Positions 45,357-57,292 of a DNA stretch of 64,000 nucleotides are shown here, piece by piece. Source of the stretch: Cordilura impudica (Eukaryota; Arthropoda; Insecta; Diptera; Scathophagidae); the NCBI GenBank assembly GCA_963682025.1, contig OY821519.1, positions 68,765,525-68,829,524 of the forward strand. The letters run 5' to 3'. The notes under the pieces were generated by a model. That model did not search any database, was not told the DNA's origin, and saw only the letters and a program-made list of their open reading frames with translations. The translations under genes and the position numbers were made by a program. How positions within the stretch are numbered: the stretch's first letter is position 1; each line of letters opens with the position of its first letter.

Positions 45357-46218
45357 CCCTTTCACGACTAGAAACCCACACTGCTAGAAAATTTTTATTT
45401 TTTTTGTGGATTCGTACTTAACGACCCAACATTTCTAAACAAAAGTGTCGTCAAAAATATTTTTTTTTAAATTTCTTCAAGGAAAAAATCCATGGGCCGT
45501 ATCTATCCCATTGGTCGTCAACGGTCAAAATTAGCAACTAATTTACTCCGCTCAAAGCAATTCAGTGATTTGTGTTTTTATTTTTTTACATAAATAACTG
45601 TAGCTTTGATTTTGTATTTGTTGTAAATTTTTAAATATAGATCACAGAGGATCGATTACTACTTATTAAGTTTGTACTGAAAATGGAAAGGAAAATCGTT
45701 CCTTTTGTAAAAAACTTTTTGTTTTACAAAAAACTGTAATTGCTTCGAAGATTACCATAATTGATTTTATATTTTTGAGATATTTAGAATTAATCTTTTC
45801 CTATGTCTTTTTATTTATAGTTAAATTATTTGTTGATTTAATATTATGAATTTTTTTAATTTAATAAAAATATAAAACTTTAAAACATCTTTTTTTACCG
45901 GTACTGAATTTTCTGACTAATAAACCGATTCCAAATATTTTGGAGTTTCTGAAAACCATAAATACTGTTCCATGTTATATCAAAATTTTAATGATTTCGG
46001 TTCAATAACGTCCGAATTAATGACATCCAAATATCATTAAAAAAAACACAATTTTCAGACTTTGGGGTCACCGTCTTAGGTCCTGAAAATACATTTGCCT
46101 GAGAGCTAAAACTATCCTCTGTCGACTCAAGTCAGCTTTAAAAAAATCGGTTGGAAAATGAGGAAAATATAAGAAAAAATAAAAATGGAACATATATGTT
46201 CCATTGGTCGTGAAAGGG
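45357..46218. mobile_element. TTAA-flanked piggyBac-type MITE
   Basis: TTAA at 45353-45356 and 46219-46222 flank perfect inverted ends CCCTTTCACGAC. The 862-bp interior has no transposase. The right 135 bp recur in reverse complement at 57814-57946, also next to TTAA. I infer a non-autonomous family mobilised by a piggyBac transposase. Confidence 0.85.
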
Positions 46219-47568
46219 TTAATAACTCATGAACTCAAACAAAGTTTTGAGACTTTAACTCTTGCGCCCATTTTTTATGAGACTACTTACATTAATAACT
46301 CATAAACTCAGACAAAGTTCCAAGCCTTTCACTATTACAGTACTCCCGATATATGATATAACACATTTACTTTGTATAGGGGGTACCACGTCCACTGATC
46401 TAATCCCGCCCATTTTTTCCGTTTACTAACGTTAATATCATATGAACTCACACGAAGTCCCAAGACTTTATCTATTACAGTACTCTAGATATATGACATT
46501 AAATATTTACTTTGTATGGTGGGTGCCATGCCCGTTGGTCCGATCCCGCCCATTTTTTCGCAACTCATTAAATTAGTTTAATATGTGTTATTTTATATTT
46601 ATACAAATGTAAAAATATTGTTTTTGAACTCTTCAATCATTGAGTTTGAAAATTTTTTTCAAGCTCAAGATCAAATGTTTTTACTTTAAAATTAAGTTTA
46701 GTCTGTACGTGTGCTATCATAGTACTCCAGATATTATATGTTAAAACTTTGTATGAGATCTGCCATGCCTACTTGTCCAATTACGCCCATTTTCACTTCG
46801 ACTGCTAATATTAATAATTTATGAACTCATACAAAGTTTGAAGGCTCTAATTTTGATACTAAATATTTATTTTGTATAAGAGGTGGCACGCCCACTTGTC
46901 TGATCCCGCCCAATTTTGTTCTGATTACTCACATTAGTAACTTATGTACTATTGCAATGTTTCAAAACTTGCTATCACAATAGTCAAGATATATGATGTT
47001 ATTCAATTTATGTGGTAGGGGCCACGCCCACTGGAAATACAAAAAGATATATAGCCGTAAACCTAATCTGGACCATTTTCTGTCTAATGAAACCGGTTTG
47101 GGTCAAATCGGTGGGGTAGAGTCTATAAAGGGCAAATATACATATGTATATAGATATATGCAGATATATCGAGTTCAGATATTAAATATTTATCCCAATA
47201 GTCGTATCTTGCCCAATTTTGACGAAACTACTCACTAGGAGGTCGACTATTATTTTGTGTATATTTTTTACTGAAAATTCCACACCATCTGATGTGACCC
47301 ATTTTTGGATCGACTTTTCATATTAATAACACAAAGTTGCAATATTCTCACTATTATAATACTCTAGATATTTTATTTATTTATTTATTCATCTACAGAA
47401 TATTTAATCTTATAGACTACTTAGATCTATTAATATATTTAGTTATAAAACTTTAATAAATTTAACTTAAATTTATCTTTATTTACTTGGAAATCTATCT
47501 CAGAAGAAAGACTATTACATAATTTTATGCACCTTGTAATTGGATCATTTAAGGCATAGTTTGATCTA

Positions 47569-48826
47569 AAGGGTGTCCCAACAAGAACGCAATTTTTAAA
47601 TTTTAAATAAAACACAGATATTTAAAAAAAAAATCGTGAAACTTTATTACATCGTAAAGTAGCCAGAATGAGGTTATGTGTGGAACAATATATCGTGCAG
47701 ATGGCCGCCGCGGCTCTGCTGGCATGCACGCAATCTTTTAATGAAATTTTCAATGACCGTTTTGCATAAATGCTGCGGTATTTCATTAATGCAGCGTCCA
47801 TTTTCCTCTTTTAAGGCTTGAGTCGTCGTCGGTTTATTCGCGTAAACCATCGACTTCAAAAAACCCCAAAGAAAAAAATCTAATGGTGTTAAATTGCACG
47901 ATCTAGGCGGCCAATTCTAATCTCCAAAACGCGAAATAACACGACCGGGAAATGACTGATGCAGCAATTGAATTGTTTCTCTGGCCGTCTTGTTGGAACC
48001 ACATGCCCTCCACATTCATTTCTTCAATTCGAGGCAAGAAAAAACTGGTTATCATTTCACGATACCGAACACCATTGATTGTTTGCGCTTGACCTGCCTC
48101 ATTTTCATAAAAAAAAGGTCCAATGATTCCTCCAGCCCAAAAACCACACCACACAGTGACACGTTGAGGATGCATTTGCTTCTCGTGAATCACTCGAGGA
48201 TTTTCCTCACCCCAAATGCGACAATTCTGCCTATTGACGAAGCCATCAAGATGGAAATGGGCCTCGTCACTGAAGATGATTTTAGCGGCAAAATCAGCAT
48301 TTTCATGTTGTCTCTCCAATACCCAATTAACGAACTCCCTTCGCTGTCCATGGTCAGCTGGCTTCAGTTCCTGAGTCAATTGAACTTTGTATGCATGAAG
48401 ATGCAAATCTTTCGTCAAAATACGCTGCATAGTGGATTTGGAGACACCAATTTGCTGAGCTCGGTGTCGAATTGAGGTGGATGGAGTTTGAGCGACATCA
48501 TCACGTACAGCTGCGACATTTTCGGTCGATCGACCTGGTCGATGGCGCGTTGTTGTCTTTACATCACTAACAGACCCAGTTTCGTCAAATTTATCCATTA
48601 ATCTCTTTACAGTTGACTCTTTTGGAGCATTATTGTGACCCCAAATTGATCGCAATTTGCGAACTGTAGCCGCAAAACTTTCACCATTTTGGTAAAACAA
48701 TTTCACAATGAGAATGCGTTGTTCATTCGTGTAGCGCTCCATTTTTACTAACCTCGTACCTTCTACTAGCAAACAATAACAATTGTTCAAATGTCAAACA
48801 ATGACACTTCTTGTTGGGACACCCTT
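47569..48826 (-). mobile_element. rosa-type mariner, copy 2, inserted in the LINE
   Basis: Inverted ends AAGGGTGTCCCAACAAGAA with TA duplications at 47567-47568 and 48827-48828. The element is 1,258 bp. The LINE coding sequence resumes on either side (NQMFEDSLY and RSNYALND). Confidence 0.9.
47674..48742 (-). pseudogene. Mariner transposase, rosa-like, nearly intact N-terminal two thirds
   Basis: Start MERYTNEQRILIVKLFYQN at 48742. The frame stays open for about 260 codons through paired HTH motifs, FSDEAHFHLDGFVNRQN (first catalytic Asp), VTVWCGFWAGGIIGPFFYE and WFQQDG (second Asp). Directly after that the ATSHT-type residues seem deleted (about 17 nt) and the frame shifts to ARETIQLLHQSFPGRVISRF, then a stop, NWPPRSCNLTPLDFFLWG (third Asp kept), ending LHDILFHT. 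It is less decayed than the copy at 7357. Confidence 0.85.
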
Positions 48827-49503
48827 TATAAAGAGAATCTTCAAACATTTGATTATTTCTTAAATCCGTTGGTGGCCGGTATAAATTAAATAGATCACAA
48901 ATTTCCGAACAATTTATGTCCCCAGCTAAAACATTATAAACAAACATTATAGAAGAATATGATCGACGATCACTTAAAGATTGTAATCTTAAAAGTTTCC
49001 TTCTTACTTCATATGTAGGCAACTCATAATGCCAAGAAAATTTTAAAATGCTTCTAGTAAACCTCTTTTGCACACCTTCAATACGGTTTGAAGCCGTAAT
49101 GTAATAAGGGCTCCAAATAATTGAACAATATTCGAGTTAAGTACGAACCAATGACGTAAATAAGGATTTAAATGTAAAAGAATCTCGAAAATCCTTAGAA
49201 TTTCTATTTATGAAGCCAAGCATGTTATAAGCTTTAGAAACAATAAAGCCAATATGACTAGAAAAAGTTAAATTTACATCAAATATATACCTCCAATACT
49301 ATAATTAAATAAAATGGGATGAGAACAGCGAATGTAAGAAACAACACAACACTTTGTAACATTAACTGTGAGCTTATTTCACTACACCAGTTCGATAATT
49401 TGATTAAGTCGCTCTGCAATTTCATTTTAGTCTGTATGAGAGATTCATGTCCACTGGCCGGATTTCACCCATTTAAGGCACGAATACTTACAATTATTAA
49501 ATA

Positions 49504-51736
49504 AAGGGTATCCCAAATACACACAAGAATTGAATGAAACAGACGGTTTTAAGACAAATCAAGTAAGAAAGTTATAGTCGGTCTAGACCGAGTATACGAT
49601 ACCCTATACCATGCGTTTAGCGACCCTATCTCTTAGGCCCAACTAATTGGATATAGAAAATAAGCATAAACATAATTTGAGTGGCATTTTTATACCCTAT
49701 ACCACTATGTGGTTTGGGTATAATGACTTTGTGCTGCTGTTTGTAACAACCAAAAATATTTGACCTAGACCCATCTTTAATTATACCGATCGAATCAGAA
49801 TCACTTTCTGAGTTGATTTAACAATGTCCGTCCGTCCGTCCGTCCGTCCGTCCGTCTGTGTGTCCATGTAAAGCTTGTAATCAAACTGCAGGTCGCAAGT
49901 ATGAACATATTTTGATGAAATTTGGTATATAAGCTTTTATCGGCCATGGGATGAACGCTATTGAAATTGGTGAGAATCGGTCCATGTTCAGACCTAGCCC
50001 CCATACAAATTACCCATATGAAATCGACATAAATTGCCATAAGATCCAAATTGTCATATAGATCTTACTCAAATTGGGTTTGTATGCGTTCATTACATCC
50101 ACTAATGAGTAGTCCAAAAATGATCCCTTTGACCCCATATAGAGCTGCTTCCCGATCTTCAGTTAAATCTATTAAAAAACAAAAATATTGCACTGATTCT
50201 TCTCAAATTTTGTTTGTACATATTTTTGCAAAATACAAGAGACTTTACCAAACATGATCAGGATCGGTCCATTTTTGGACCTAGTCCCTTTATAGATATA
50301 GCATCCGATATGAACTTTTTCATATCTGCAGCCAAAAAAATTAATAAAAATCGCACTCAAATTTGGTTTATGCTTATTTTCTATATCGAAGTAGTTGGAC
50401 CGAAAGATAGGGTCTCTAAACCATGGTATAGGGTATCATATAGTCGGTCTAGACCGACTATAATTTTCTTACTTGTTATTAATTTTTTTGGCTGCAGATA
50501 TGAAAAAGTTCATATCGGATGCTATGTCTATATGGGGACTAGGTCCAAAAATGGACCGATCCTGAGTATGGTTGGTAAAGTCTCTTGTATTTTGCGAAAA
50601 TATATACAAACAAAATTTGAGATGAATCAGTGCAATATTTTTGTTTTTGGTAGATTTAAGTGAAGATCGGGAAGCAGCTCTATATGGGGCCTATGACAAA
50701 GAGTTGTCCTATAGGGACCTTTTTTGGACTATTCTTTAATGGATGTAATAAACACATACAAACCCAATTTGACTAAGATCTATACGACAATTTGGGTCTT
50801 AAGGTAATTTATGTCGATTTTATAGGGATCATTTGTATGGGGGCTAGGTCTGAACATGGACCGATTCTCACCAATTTCAATAGCGTTCATCCCATGGCCG
50901 ATGAAAGCTTATATACCAAATTTTATCAAAATATATTCATATTTGCGACCTGCAGGTTGATTACAAGGTTTACATGGACACACAGACGGACGGACGAACG
51001 GACGGACATTGTTAAATCGATTCAAAAAGTGATTCTGATTCGATGGGTCTAGGTCAAATATTTTTGGTTGTTACAAACAGCAGCGCAAAGTCATTATTCC
51101 CAAACCACATAGTGGTTTAGGGTATAAAAACAGTTGAACAGGTGACAGTTTATGGTTAGTAAAAATTGGGCATTATACCATAGAACAACGCGGTTTTATT
51201 GGTGAACAATATTTCAAAACTAATGAAAATTTGGCGGCTACTTTTCGAAAATTTCGTAAAAAATATGGGCGGAACATTGATTTGATGTCAATATCGAAGC
51301 AGTGCGTAAGAGTGTGGTTGAAAGTCCGGGAGCATCATTTCGATGACATGAACAAAATCATCCTAAGCGGTGACCACTTTATCATCTTGATGGCTTCGTT
51401 AATCATCAAAATTTAAGCATTTGGGATTCAGAGAACCCAACGTGTCACCGTTTGGTGTAGATCTTGGACTGGAAGCATCATGGATTTAGTCTCCTAAAGC
51501 ATGAGATTTAGCGCCATTGGATTTCTTTTGCTGGTGTTATTTTATGCGAAAGGAATATGCCAACAATCCACCCGTGCATTGGAATGAAATTAGGCCACAT
51601 TTATGCAAAATGGTCATGGAATTTCGACAAAAGAGTGCGCATGTGCCATGCTAGATGTGCATAACCCTGTCTTCTGTATTTTATGATTCAATAAAAAAAA
51701 ACTGACAATATAAATCGAGAATTTTGGAACACCCTT
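49504..51736 (+). mobile_element. Third mariner relic, enlarged by nested mini-me-like repeats
   Basis: Ends AAGGGTATCCCAAATAC (49504) and the complement of GGAACACCCTT (51736), with TA on both sides (49502-49503, 51737-51738). After the nested repeats (49558-51131) the coding part resumes: TIEQRGFIGEQYFKTNENL, FRKFRKKYGRNIDLM, pieces of a DEAHF-type block (SGDHFIILMASL), QRTQRVTVWCRSWTGSIM and NPPVHWNEIRPHLCKM. Many stops are present. Termini resemble the rosa-type copies. Confidence 0.75.
49558..51131 (+). repeat. Mini-me-like repeat with a second copy inserted in opposite orientation
   Basis: A forward copy (caagtaagaaagttatagtc ... 49688, then 50477 ... cacatagtggtttagggtat) is interrupted by a complete reverse copy at 49689-50476 (ttataccctataccactatg ... 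ctataattttcttacttg). Comparison with the uninterrupted site in the copy at 33593 shows insertion in a T-run with no clear target duplication. The (GTCC)n tract is at 49826-49856 and the (GGAC)n tract at about 50985-51006. Confidence 0.85.
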
Positions 51737-52044
51737 TATATCGATTTTATTCTACTCCAGATCCCACCAATTATTATGCAATTCCACCCACTAATATCTC
51801 GACTACTCACATAAATAATTTAGTACATAAACTTTCGGTATTATAGGATTTCATTATGAAATTTTTCATGAAATTTTCATACAATTTTTTCAATTCTCTT
51901 TTGAAGTTGCTACCTAAAATCATGTACATATACACTGTGAATTTGCTTGCAAGAATGCTTGCAAATTTTATAACATTTTTATCGGGAAATCTTCTTTAGT
52001 TGTTCATTCGCAACTACATAAAAATGCATACGAAAATAAAATAT

Positions 52045-52330
52045 TTTTAATTTGTTTAATAATTTCTTGTGACCGAAATAAAAATTTTAGTTGCCGTCCG
52101 ATTTTGACCAAACATAGCCCATTTGAAAGGTATTTCTTTTAAGCTGTCCACCATATTTACAGATTTGCACCGTCTGGAATATTTTTTTGAGTAATGCTCA
52201 TAAATCACATATTGTGTGTGTGTTTATTATAAGTATCAAAAGCACTGTGAATACATTTAGGCTCTTATAAAATTATTTTTTAATAAACCCATTGATATAT
52301 CTTCCGTGTGTTCAACAAATATTTATAATA
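52045..52330 (+). mobile_element. Helitron-like fragment, copy 4
   Basis: 'tttcttgtgaccgaaataaa', 'ccgattttgaccaaacatag', 'catttgaaaggtatttcttt' and 'gctgtccaccatatttacag' match the family body. The 5' TC end and the 3' hairpin/CTAG are lost. Confidence 0.6.
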
Positions 52331-52650
52331 CAATTTAATGAATTCTATTTCAAAAGTGTTGAAGCGTGAAATTTTTCCTACCCCGCTTACTTCTCCAATG
52401 GCATGCAGCTATCATGTCAGAATTGCTTGAAAAATTTCATGAAAATTTTATAGTGTAAATGAGCTCTTAGTATAGGAAGTGCAGAGTCCATTTGTCTGAT
52501 TCCAAGTATTTTCCGCTTGACTACACACATAAAAATTTAATAAATTCATACAAACTTTCATGAATAATATTTTACTTTTTATATGAGATGTATTACTTTT
52601 TATTTGAGGTGCCATGCCCTCTCGTCCGATTATACCCATTTCTGATGTAA

Positions 52651-53465
52651 GCCTATGAACATGTGGTACAAATATGTTGTAAAAGTTTTAAAAACATTTA
52701 CACTGAACATGAATTTTTATAGAAATATTATTCATTATTGTAAGTCAAAGAGGAATTCCGTTAATAAACATAATATATATAATGAGACCATATGGGGTTT
52801 CCCATATTCTATATTATATTACTCCTAAACGTCATTCTGTCACTTACCAACACCTTTTGAGAATCACTATTAATTATATAGAAAATCACTGTCTATTGTG
52901 GAAACTGTGTTAATTCCAAAGTGGGTTGCTTTTAAATTTCAGTTCCGTTGTTTGTTGGCATCTGACAAAAAAAAAACATTCAAAACATACAAAAATCCAT
53001 AACAGACACATAAAAAGATAGACAGACATACAATGTGTTATGTTTTTAGTTAAGATTTACTTTGCAGGTTCATTAAAGTGCTTCCAGTGTTTGTTGTTAG
53101 AGTTCATCATAATAAGTGCTACGAGTATAAATATATTGGGTAATTTATGCATGTTTTGGGAGGCAATGACATTAAACTTGTTGTCTTTTAGAGAGCTACA
53201 TATTTCTCCGTAGTGGTCTTGTTTGTAATCTTTATAATTAATTGTGCTTTTAACTGTTAGCTTTTAAAGATTTAACAATTTTTTTATTGCTTTTAAAGCA
53301 ACTTTAAACTAAATTATATGTTAAGAAATAAACATTCGCTTAAAGAAATTCTCAGAATTAATTTATAAGATCCAAAAATGGTTTAAGACCACAAAAGAGA
53401 TAAATATACCTATTTCATTAAAACCATCGCATTGTTTGGAAAAAAATAAATGGTCAATCATGAGT
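52651..53465. other. Non-coding stretch, nothing recognised
   Basis: AT-rich with no ORF of note, no repeat of the window's families and no terminal repeats seen. Confidence 0.35.
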
Positions 53466-54010
53466 ACTACGAGGCCAGGCTGAAAAGTTTTTCCAAAATC
53501 TAAGAGATGGCGATCTTAGTTTTTAGGTTAGTTTGTTTCTGACAAGTACCATTACTCAATAGACAGCCTTCAAATTTGCAGCTGTATTGAAAGATTTGTT
53601 CCAATGTTTAAAATTTACTTAATAGAAAGCCTTCAAATTTTCAGCAGTATTGAAAGCTTGGTTCCAATCGATTGAGGCAAATAACTATCGTTATTTTCAT
53701 TTATATGAAGTTCACGGCGCATTTGCAGCGTCTTTTAAGACTACATCCACAAGTGATAAATATCGTTCGTGAAGAAGGGATTGACGAAATTCATGATATT
53801 GTTCTGAATGACCAGCAAGTAAAGTTGCGTGAGATAGTTAAAATGGTACATATCGCAAGAACGAATTGCGCATATCCTACAGGAACATTTGGGCATAAAA
53901 AAGATATGTAAAAGATGGATGCTGCTTTTTCTCAAAACAGGTAATCGTGTGACAACTTCGAGGTAGTGATTGAGGATGTTAAACACCATCGACACTAGCG
54001 CCGTGTTTTG
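53466..54010 (+). pseudogene. Mariner remnant (N-terminal transposase part)
   Basis: The frame at 53700-53910 reads HPQVINIVREEGIDEIHDIV, LNDQQVKLREIVKMVHIA and LGMKKI-like text (FGHKKDM after a shift). This matches the second HTH region of mariner transposases, where 'L.D.R..V.ELA....IS...V..IL...LGM.K' is the norm. The 5' part 'ccaggctgaaaagtttttcc' could be its terminal repeat. The catalytic domain is gone. Confidence 0.6.
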
Positions 54011-54175
54011 TTTCATAAACAAAACAAATTCTCTCTAAACTTAATAAATTTTTTCATATAGCGCCTTATATATAAAAGCGATATGTTGGCGCTTTCCGTT
54101 TGACGTTTTAAGTGCTTTAATCGGTGCTTAAACAAATTCGTGTTATGCAAAATTTTATATATTTGAACTAAATTC

Positions 54176-54421
54176 CTGTGGTCACAAGCGATAACCGCCT
54201 AAGTTGACTTAGAACGATTTGAGTTATGTATATTATCATATTCTACTAAAAACGCTTTATATTTACGTGAAATCATTTCATTTCTCTAACACTGTTTATT
54301 AAAAAGCTATTAAAAAATATACTGACCCAAGTCGTAATGAAGCCCCATGACTTTTATATAAAAAATTATTTTTCTCGAAAGCATGATTTTGGACTTAGGC
54401 GGTTAATGCTTGTGACCACAG
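54176..54421. mobile_element. MITE with CTGTGGTCACAAG termini, copy 2
   Basis: It is 246 bp, closely similar along its whole length to the copy at 9058 (ctgtggtcacaagcgataac, then accgcctaagttgac; right end gcttgtgaccacag). The flanks ATTC and ATTT may be a 4-bp duplication with one later change. Confidence 0.85.
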
Positions 54422-54544
54422 ATTTATACAATGAACTTGATTAACCTTAATTTATCGGATTACAAATAGTGACCATATTAACAAGTTGGATAATTATATT
54501 ATTTGAGGGATGAGAACCAATCTGCACTTAATTGAGTTTTCTTT

Positions 54545-55072
54545 TTATACCCTATACCACTATGTGGTTTAGGTATAATGACTTTGTGCTGCTGTTTGTA
54601 ACTACCAAAAATATTTGACCTAGACCCATCTTTTATTATACCGATCGAATCAGAATCACTATCTGATTCGATTTAACGGTGTCCGTCCGTCTGTGTGTCC
54701 ATGTAAACCTTGTACTCAAACTACAGGTCGCAAATATAAGCTTTTATAGGTCATAGGTTCGAAAAACAAAAATATTGCACAGGTTTTTCTCAAATTTGGT
54801 TTCAATATATTTTTTTAAAATATAAGTGACTTTACCAAATACGGTCAGAATCGATCTATTTTTCGACCTGGTCCCCATATAAATATAGCACCCGATATGA
54901 ACTTTTTTCTTACCTGCAGCCAAAAAAATTAATAACAATGCCACACAAATTTTGTTTATGTGTAGTTTCTATATCCAATTAGTTGGACCGAAGAGATTGG
55001 GACTCTAAACCATGGTATAGGGTATGGTATAGTCGGTTTAGACTTACTGTAATTTTTTTACTTGCTTATATA
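54545..55072 (-). repeat. Internally deleted mini-me-like repeat
   Basis: It starts 'tataccctataccactatgt' and ends 'tgtaatttttttacttgctt'. About 270 bp of the body are missing near 54755, where 'ggtcataggttcg' jumps to 'aaaaacaaaaatattgcaca'. Confidence 0.8.
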
Positions 55073-55378
55073 TAGTTTTGAATAGGCCTGTTTAAACAGT
55101 ATTATTGAAGAATTTGAAAAACAAATTATCAAACAAGAGTTAGTTGTATTCAAAAAATTTCTTATTTATCAGATAAGTGCTAAAATTCTGAAGATGCTAT
55201 AAATTTTATAAAAGAACTTTAATAAGAAAAAAAAACAGAAATCAAAGAATACGAAAATTGTCCATCCATATTTTGGATGGAATTATGTATACATCATAAA
55301 AAGAATATCCGTTTTTTAAATTAAAAATTAAAAATTAGAGATAATTAATAGATAATTACGTTAATTCTTTAATACATA

Positions 55379-55702
55379 CTAACAGAGCCCAGCTGTCGAA
55401 ATTTGAGTGCTAATTCTAAGATATTTTATTTTTTCATTCATAAATTATTTTAAAAGAGCCTAAAGGTACGCTTATCAATTTTAGCCAATTCACAATTCAA
55501 CATAAATTTTATAAACACACATACAGCATTGTGTTTCATGAATGTTACTCCAAAAAAAATGTACCAGTTGGTCCAAATCTGTAAATATGATGTACATCTG
55601 CGCAGAAATAACTTTAAAATGGTATACTTTTTTCAATATCGGTTGGTAATTGAAGGTCTAAAATATGTCACAAGAAATTGCCTTGCATTTTAATAATATA
55701 GA
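55379..55702 (-). mobile_element. Non-autonomous Helitron-like element, copy 5 (reverse)
   Basis: Read on the minus strand it starts TCTATATTATTAAAATGC and ends with a decayed hairpin and CTGTTAG then T. The body 'tttcttgtgacatattttag' and 'atgtacatcatatttacaga' matches the family. Confidence 0.65.
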
Positions 55703-55844
55703 TTAATTATGGACTAAAAATGTAATGTAACTAATGCTGTATTAATTATAAGTATGAAAAGTTTCATCTAAAATTAATTTATTCAAAACAACACCATGGC
55801 CTGAACAAGAGGAGGATAATGGATACGTTTTTATTTGAAAATGA

Positions 55845-56412
55845 GTAAGAAAATTATAGTCGGTCTATACCCTATACTATGTGTTTAGAGACCCTATCTC
55901 TTAGGTCCAACAAATTTGCATTTGAATATGAAAAAGTTCATATCGGTTTAAGTCCAAAAATGAACCGATCCTGACCATATATGTTAAGTTCGCTTATTTT
56001 TTGCAAAAATATAAAAAACCAAATTTGGTAGAAATCTGTGCAATATTTTTTTTTCAGATTTAAGTGAAGATAGGGTTTATTTTTGGACTACCAATTAATG
56101 GATGTAATAAACACAATCAAACCCAATTTGACCGAAATCTATATGATAATTTGAATGCTATGGCAATTTAAGTCGATTTAATAAAGCATACGTAGCAAGT
56201 TTCATCAAAATATAGTCATATTTGCGACCTGTTCTTTGATTACAAGGTTTACATGGACACACAGACATGCGGACGGAAAGACTTCGCAAAATCGACTCAG
56301 AACGTGATTCTGAGTCGATTGGTATAATAAAAGATGGGTCTAAGTCAAATGTTTCTGGTAGTTACAAACACCAGCACAAAGTCATTATACCCCGACCACA
56401 TTTTGGTTTATT
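55845..56412 (+). repeat. Mini-me-like repeat, shortened
   Basis: 'gagtaagaaaattatagtcg' to 'ataccccgaccacattttgg', with internal deletions in the body and a reduced (GTCY)n tract (gacatgcggacggaaagact). Confidence 0.75.
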
Positions 56413-56496
56413 TTAATTTAGCGCCTTTTGATGGTATTTAAGATACTCTTTTGCGCTTTTTGCTTGAAAAAAGTTGACATCGCTAAGTTATCCTTT

Positions 56497-57292
56497 TTAT
56501 ACCCTATACCACTATGTGGTTTGGGTATAATGACTTTGTGCTGCTGTTTGTAACAACCAAAAATATTTGACCTAAACCCTCTTTTATTATACCGATCTAA
56601 TCAGAATCACTTTCTGAGTCGATTTAACGATGTCCGTCCGTCCGTCCGTCCGTCTGTGTGTCCATGTAAACCTTGTAATCAAACTGCAGGCGCAAATATG
56701 AATATATTTTGATGGAATTTGGTATATAAGCTTCTGTCGGCCATAGGATGAACGCTATTGAAATTGGTGAGAATCGGTCCTTGTTCAGACCTAGCCCCCA
56801 TACAAATGACCCCTATGAAATCGACATAAATTGCCATAAGATCCAAATTGTAGTATAAGTCTTAGTCAAATTGGATTTGCATGAGTTTATTACATCCATT
56901 AATGAGTAGTCCAAAAACGATCCCTATGGGACAACTCTTAGTCATAGGCCCCATATAGAGATGCTTCCCGATCTTCACTTAAATCTATAAAAAAAAAATA
57001 TTGCACTGATTCATCTCAAATTTTGTATGTATATATTTTTGCAAAATTCAAGAGACTTTACCAACCATGGTTAGGATCGGTCCATTTTTGGACCTAGTCC
57101 CCATATAGATATAGCATCCGATATGAACTTTTTCATATATGCAGCCAAAAAAAATTAATAAAAATGCCACCCAAATTTGGTTTTTGCTTATTTTCTATAT
57201 CCAATTAGTTGGGCCTAAGAGATAGGGTCTCTAAACGCATGGTATAGGGTATCGTATAGTCGGTCTAGACTGATTATAATTTTCTTACTTGT
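56497..57292 (-). repeat. Full-length mini-me-like repeat
   Basis: 'ttataccctataccactatg' to 'ataattttcttacttgtttt', with (CCGT)n at 56632-56656. It is one of the best preserved copies. Confidence 0.85.

Larger units (their letters stand above)
47367..49445 (-). mobile_element. 5'-truncated LINE in the satellite, split by a mariner
   Basis: On the minus strand: AYNMLGFINRNSKDFRDSF, LEYCSIIWSPYYITASNRI, GVQKRFTRSILKF, LPTYEVRRKLLRLQSLSDRR and NLYRPPTDLRNNQMFED, then after the mariner RSNYALNDPITRCIKLCNSL and the ORF end KFYN. This is the C-terminal part of a Jockey/I-type LINE polyprotein; R-R-L-x-L-x-x-L-x-x-R-R is a typical fragment. A (TAAA)n-type 3' tail lies at about 47369-47390. Several frame breaks are present. 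The RT catalytic box is not included. Confidence 0.8.
45289..52650 (+). repeat. Satellite of about 145 bp, broken up by transposons
   Basis: Units share 'cgcccattttttcc', 'actcacattaataactcatg', 'aactcaaacaaagtt', 'attacagtactccagatata' and 'actttgtatagggggtgcca'. The clearest tandem part is 46222-47010 (about five or six units). Further pieces lie at 45295-45353, 47250-47366, 49430-49503, 51737-51830 and 52440-52650, separated by a piggyBac-type MITE, a LINE, mariners and a Helitron fragment. Before the insertions it was probably one continuous array. Confidence 0.7.

Noticed and set aside
49826..49860. Regular CCGT repeats considered as a CRISPR-like or coding repeat
   Set aside because: A plain 4-bp microsatellite at a fixed place in each mini-me-like copy, with no spacers and no protein context.
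50214..50663. 149-codon ORF in the mini-me-like repeat and similar ORFs at 21589, 58016 and 59620
   Set aside because: The same stretches stay open by chance in several copies in different frames; no motif and frequent indels between copies.
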